This document shows positions 7,353 through 8,556 of a stretch of 8,556 nucleotides of DNA, one piece after another. The stretch comes from Flaviramulus sp. Lineage in GTDB: Bacteria > Bacteroidota > Bacteroidia > Flavobacteriales > Flavobacteriaceae. Numbering within the stretch: the first letter of the stretch is position 1; each line of letters begins with the position of its first letter. The notes under the pieces were generated by a model. The model had not been told where the DNA came from. It made no database searches and saw only the letters and a list, made by a program, of their open reading frames with translations. The stretch covers positions 1 to 8,556 of the forward strand of contig JALRJA010000291.1 in assembly GCA_023255235.1 (NCBI GenBank), in the 5' to 3' direction. Made by a program: the position numbers and the translations under genes.

Positions 7353-7736
7353 TTACATTTCCATAGCAATCATACTAATTTCAACATTTACATTTTTTGG
7401 TAATTTGGCTACTTGCACAGTTTCACGTGCTGGAGCATGGGCTTCATTAAAATAACTACCATACACATCATTAATTAAAGCAAAATCGTCCATGTTTGAT
7501 ATAAAAATTGATGATTTAACCACGTTTTCAAAAGTCATATTTGCAGCTTCCAAAACAGCTTTCAAGTTTTGCATAACTTGATTGGTTTCTGCTTTAATAT
7601 CATCTAAAACTAACAGCATAGTTTCGGGGTTTAAAGCTATTTGCCCTGAAGTATATAAGGTGTTTCCTGCCAATATAGCTTGATTATATGGACCAATTGG
7701 TTCTGGTGCTTTTGAAGTTGTAATAATTTTTTTCAT
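7353..7736 (-). CDS. ridA: RidA-family enamine/imine deaminase
   Basis: RidA hydrolyses reactive 2-aminoacrylate and related enamine/imine intermediates released by PLP enzymes, protecting enzymes in the cytoplasm. The 127 residues are the normal length for a trimeric YjgF/YER057c/UK114 protein. Key features are GPYNQA (residues 15-20, Y17), YTSGQIALNPET (28-39), the substrate-binding arginine R104 in HAPARETVQVAKLP, and E119 near the C-terminus. These match the active-site residues of the RidA subfamily, so deaminase activity is likely. The start is ATG (7734-7736). The gene lies 103 nt downstream of the lptD-like gene on the same strand with no clear promoter box between, and its 3' end is 15 nt from the convergent M23 gene. 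Confidence 0.94.
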   Translation of the reverse strand: MKKIITTSKAPEPIGPYNQAILAGNTLYTSGQIALNPETMLLVLDDIKAETNQVMQNLKAVLEAANMTFENVVKSSIFISNMDDFALINDVYGSYFNEAHAPARETVQVAKLPKNVNVEISMIAMEM

Positions 7737-7765
7737 CAGTATAAATTTTATTGTTTTTAATGGGG

Positions 7766-7780
7766 AAAAACGATGTTTTT
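7766..7780. repeat. Perfect inverted repeat AAAAAC-GAT-GTTTTT between lptD-like gene and ridA
   Basis: A 6-bp perfect stem with a 3-nt loop sits in the 103-nt gap. Only one pair is G-C, so as an RNA hairpin it is weak. On the minus strand its right arm gives a run of five T, so a weak or partial terminator after the lptD-like gene is possible; an operator site is another possibility. Confidence 0.3.
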
Positions 7781-7839
7781 GAAATTAAATTATCAAGTTG
7801 GGTTGTTTAAAAAATATATAAAACACAATACATTCTTTT

Positions 7840-8556
7840 TTAAAGTTGAATATCGGGTTGTCTTCGTTTTTCATACTTTAAGTCTTTTAATATACTTGAT
7901 TTTATACCTATAAAGAAATTCCATGAAGTTCTGGTGCTAAAAGGAATCCAACTAAAATTCATTCGCCAACTTAATAAATCGCGTTCAAAACGCAATTGTG
8001 TATAGGTAAAGCCTGCGTTTTTTAAATCATAACCAGATGATGCACCAATAGACCATTTTTCTGATAAATCAATATCACCTGAGAACATAAGCGAATGTGA
8101 TGAAATTTCATTTTGCCGTCTAGAGTTTGAATAATTAACAGCATAGGCAAACCTAATATTCCACGGAATTTTAAAGTTGTATAATTCGCTTGGTTTGTCG
8201 TCTTTTTTATTTTTTTTATTATTTATTTGCTGATTGGCAAAATCTTCAGAAACACCAAACAAATCATCATCTCTACCGCCACTTCTCACGTTTTCTTCAA
8301 TACCAGCATCTTTGTTATCATCATCTTTTTTATCGCCTTTTTTACTAGAAAGCGACCAACTGGCTGTAAAATTAGCACTGGTTAATCTAAAAAGGCTTCC
8401 GCCATTTTCTACATTAAATTTATTAATTCTATTGTTGTTATTATCTAGTGCATAGGGGTCTAAAGTAGCACCAAAGTTAATATTCAATTTATTATTAAAA
8501 AGTTGTGTACCGCCGTTCATTCTAACAGGGCTCCATTGCAACGAATCTCCAGCAAA
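7840..8556 (-). CDS. lptD: C-terminal part of an LptD-like outer-membrane protein (truncated by window edge)
   Basis: The last 238 codons are in the window; the reading frame is open to the right edge, so the start is outside. The TTG-initiated reading from 8541 is not a real start. The sequence resembles the C-terminus of the Bacteroidota LptD/OstA-like proteins, outer-membrane barrels that insert lipopolysaccharide into the outer leaflet. Alternating polar/aromatic beta strands are clear in FKIPWNIRFAYAVNYSNS, EISSHSLMFSGDIDL, WSIGASSGYDL, TYTQLRFERDLLSWRMNFSW and TSWNFFIGIKSSIL. The closing KYEKRRQPDIQL resembles family C-termini I remember. A charged, low-complexity segment rich in K, D and N (about 8194-8346) lies between strands and is probably a surface or periplasmic loop. 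Sequence similarity to proteobacterial LptD is low, so the symbol rests on the Bacteroidota family. Confidence 0.75.
   Translation of the reverse strand, partial: FAGDSLQWSPVRMNGGTQLFNNKLNINFGATLDPYALDNNNNRINKFNVENGGSLFRLTSANFTASWSLSSKKGDKKDDDNKDAGIEENVRSGGRDDDLFGVSEDFANQQINNKKNKKDDKPSELYNFKIPWNIRFAYAVNYSNSRRQNEISSHSLMFSGDIDLSEKWSIGASSGYDLKNAGFTYTQLRFERDLLSWRMNFSWIPFSTRTSWNFFIGIKSSILKDLKYEKRRQPDIQL

Noticed and set aside
1..8556. A novel defence, mobile or biosynthetic system
   Set aside because: Every substantial gene fits a known housekeeping or transport family. No integrase, transposase, terminal repeats, toxin-antitoxin pair, CRISPR repeat or biosynthetic core enzyme is present.

Overview
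The window is AT-rich, densely coded chromosomal DNA that looks like a member of the Bacteroidota, most likely a flavobacterium. Four things point that way: the codon usage is very AT-rich, there are no clear Shine-Dalgarno sequences, TAnnTTTG-type -7 promoter boxes occur (clearest ahead of rimO), and the proteins have a flavobacterial character (the LptD-like C-terminus, the DUF4212/VC_2705 symporter pair and the Acs variant). This is judged by eye and from memory of the families; no search was run.

Layout. (1) 21-1106, minus: a multi-pass membrane protein resembling the HGSNAT/DUF1624 acyltransferase family. It has only a TTG start. (2) 1107-1282: a divergent intergenic region. (3) 1283-5231, plus: a compact acetate module with a DUF4212 small membrane subunit, an overlapping VC_2705-type sodium:solute symporter, and acetyl-CoA synthetase (acs). 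(4) 5330-7337, plus: rimO, preceded by its own promoter-like box, followed 16 nt later by a LytM/M23 metallopeptidase-like protein without a signal peptide. (5) 7353-8556, minus: ridA, convergent with the M23 gene, lying downstream of the 3' end of an lptD-like outer-membrane gene that runs off the right edge.

How the genes work together. The symporter pair probably imports acetate or a similar short monocarboxylate with Na+, and Acs turns it into acetyl-CoA. RimO methylthiolates ribosomal protein uS12. The M23-like protein and the LptD-like barrel suggest cell-envelope work, although the M23 protein has no visible export signal. RidA removes reactive enamine/imine intermediates of PLP enzymes.

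I found no mobile element, CRISPR array, tRNA, rRNA, phage gene or defence system, and no stretch over 300 bases lacks a gene. I do not see an undescribed system here. The points most worth a second look are the Arg-to-Asn change at a catalytic-domain position of Acs, the export-less M23 protein beside rimO, the start codon of the first gene, and a calcium-loop-like motif in the symporter.
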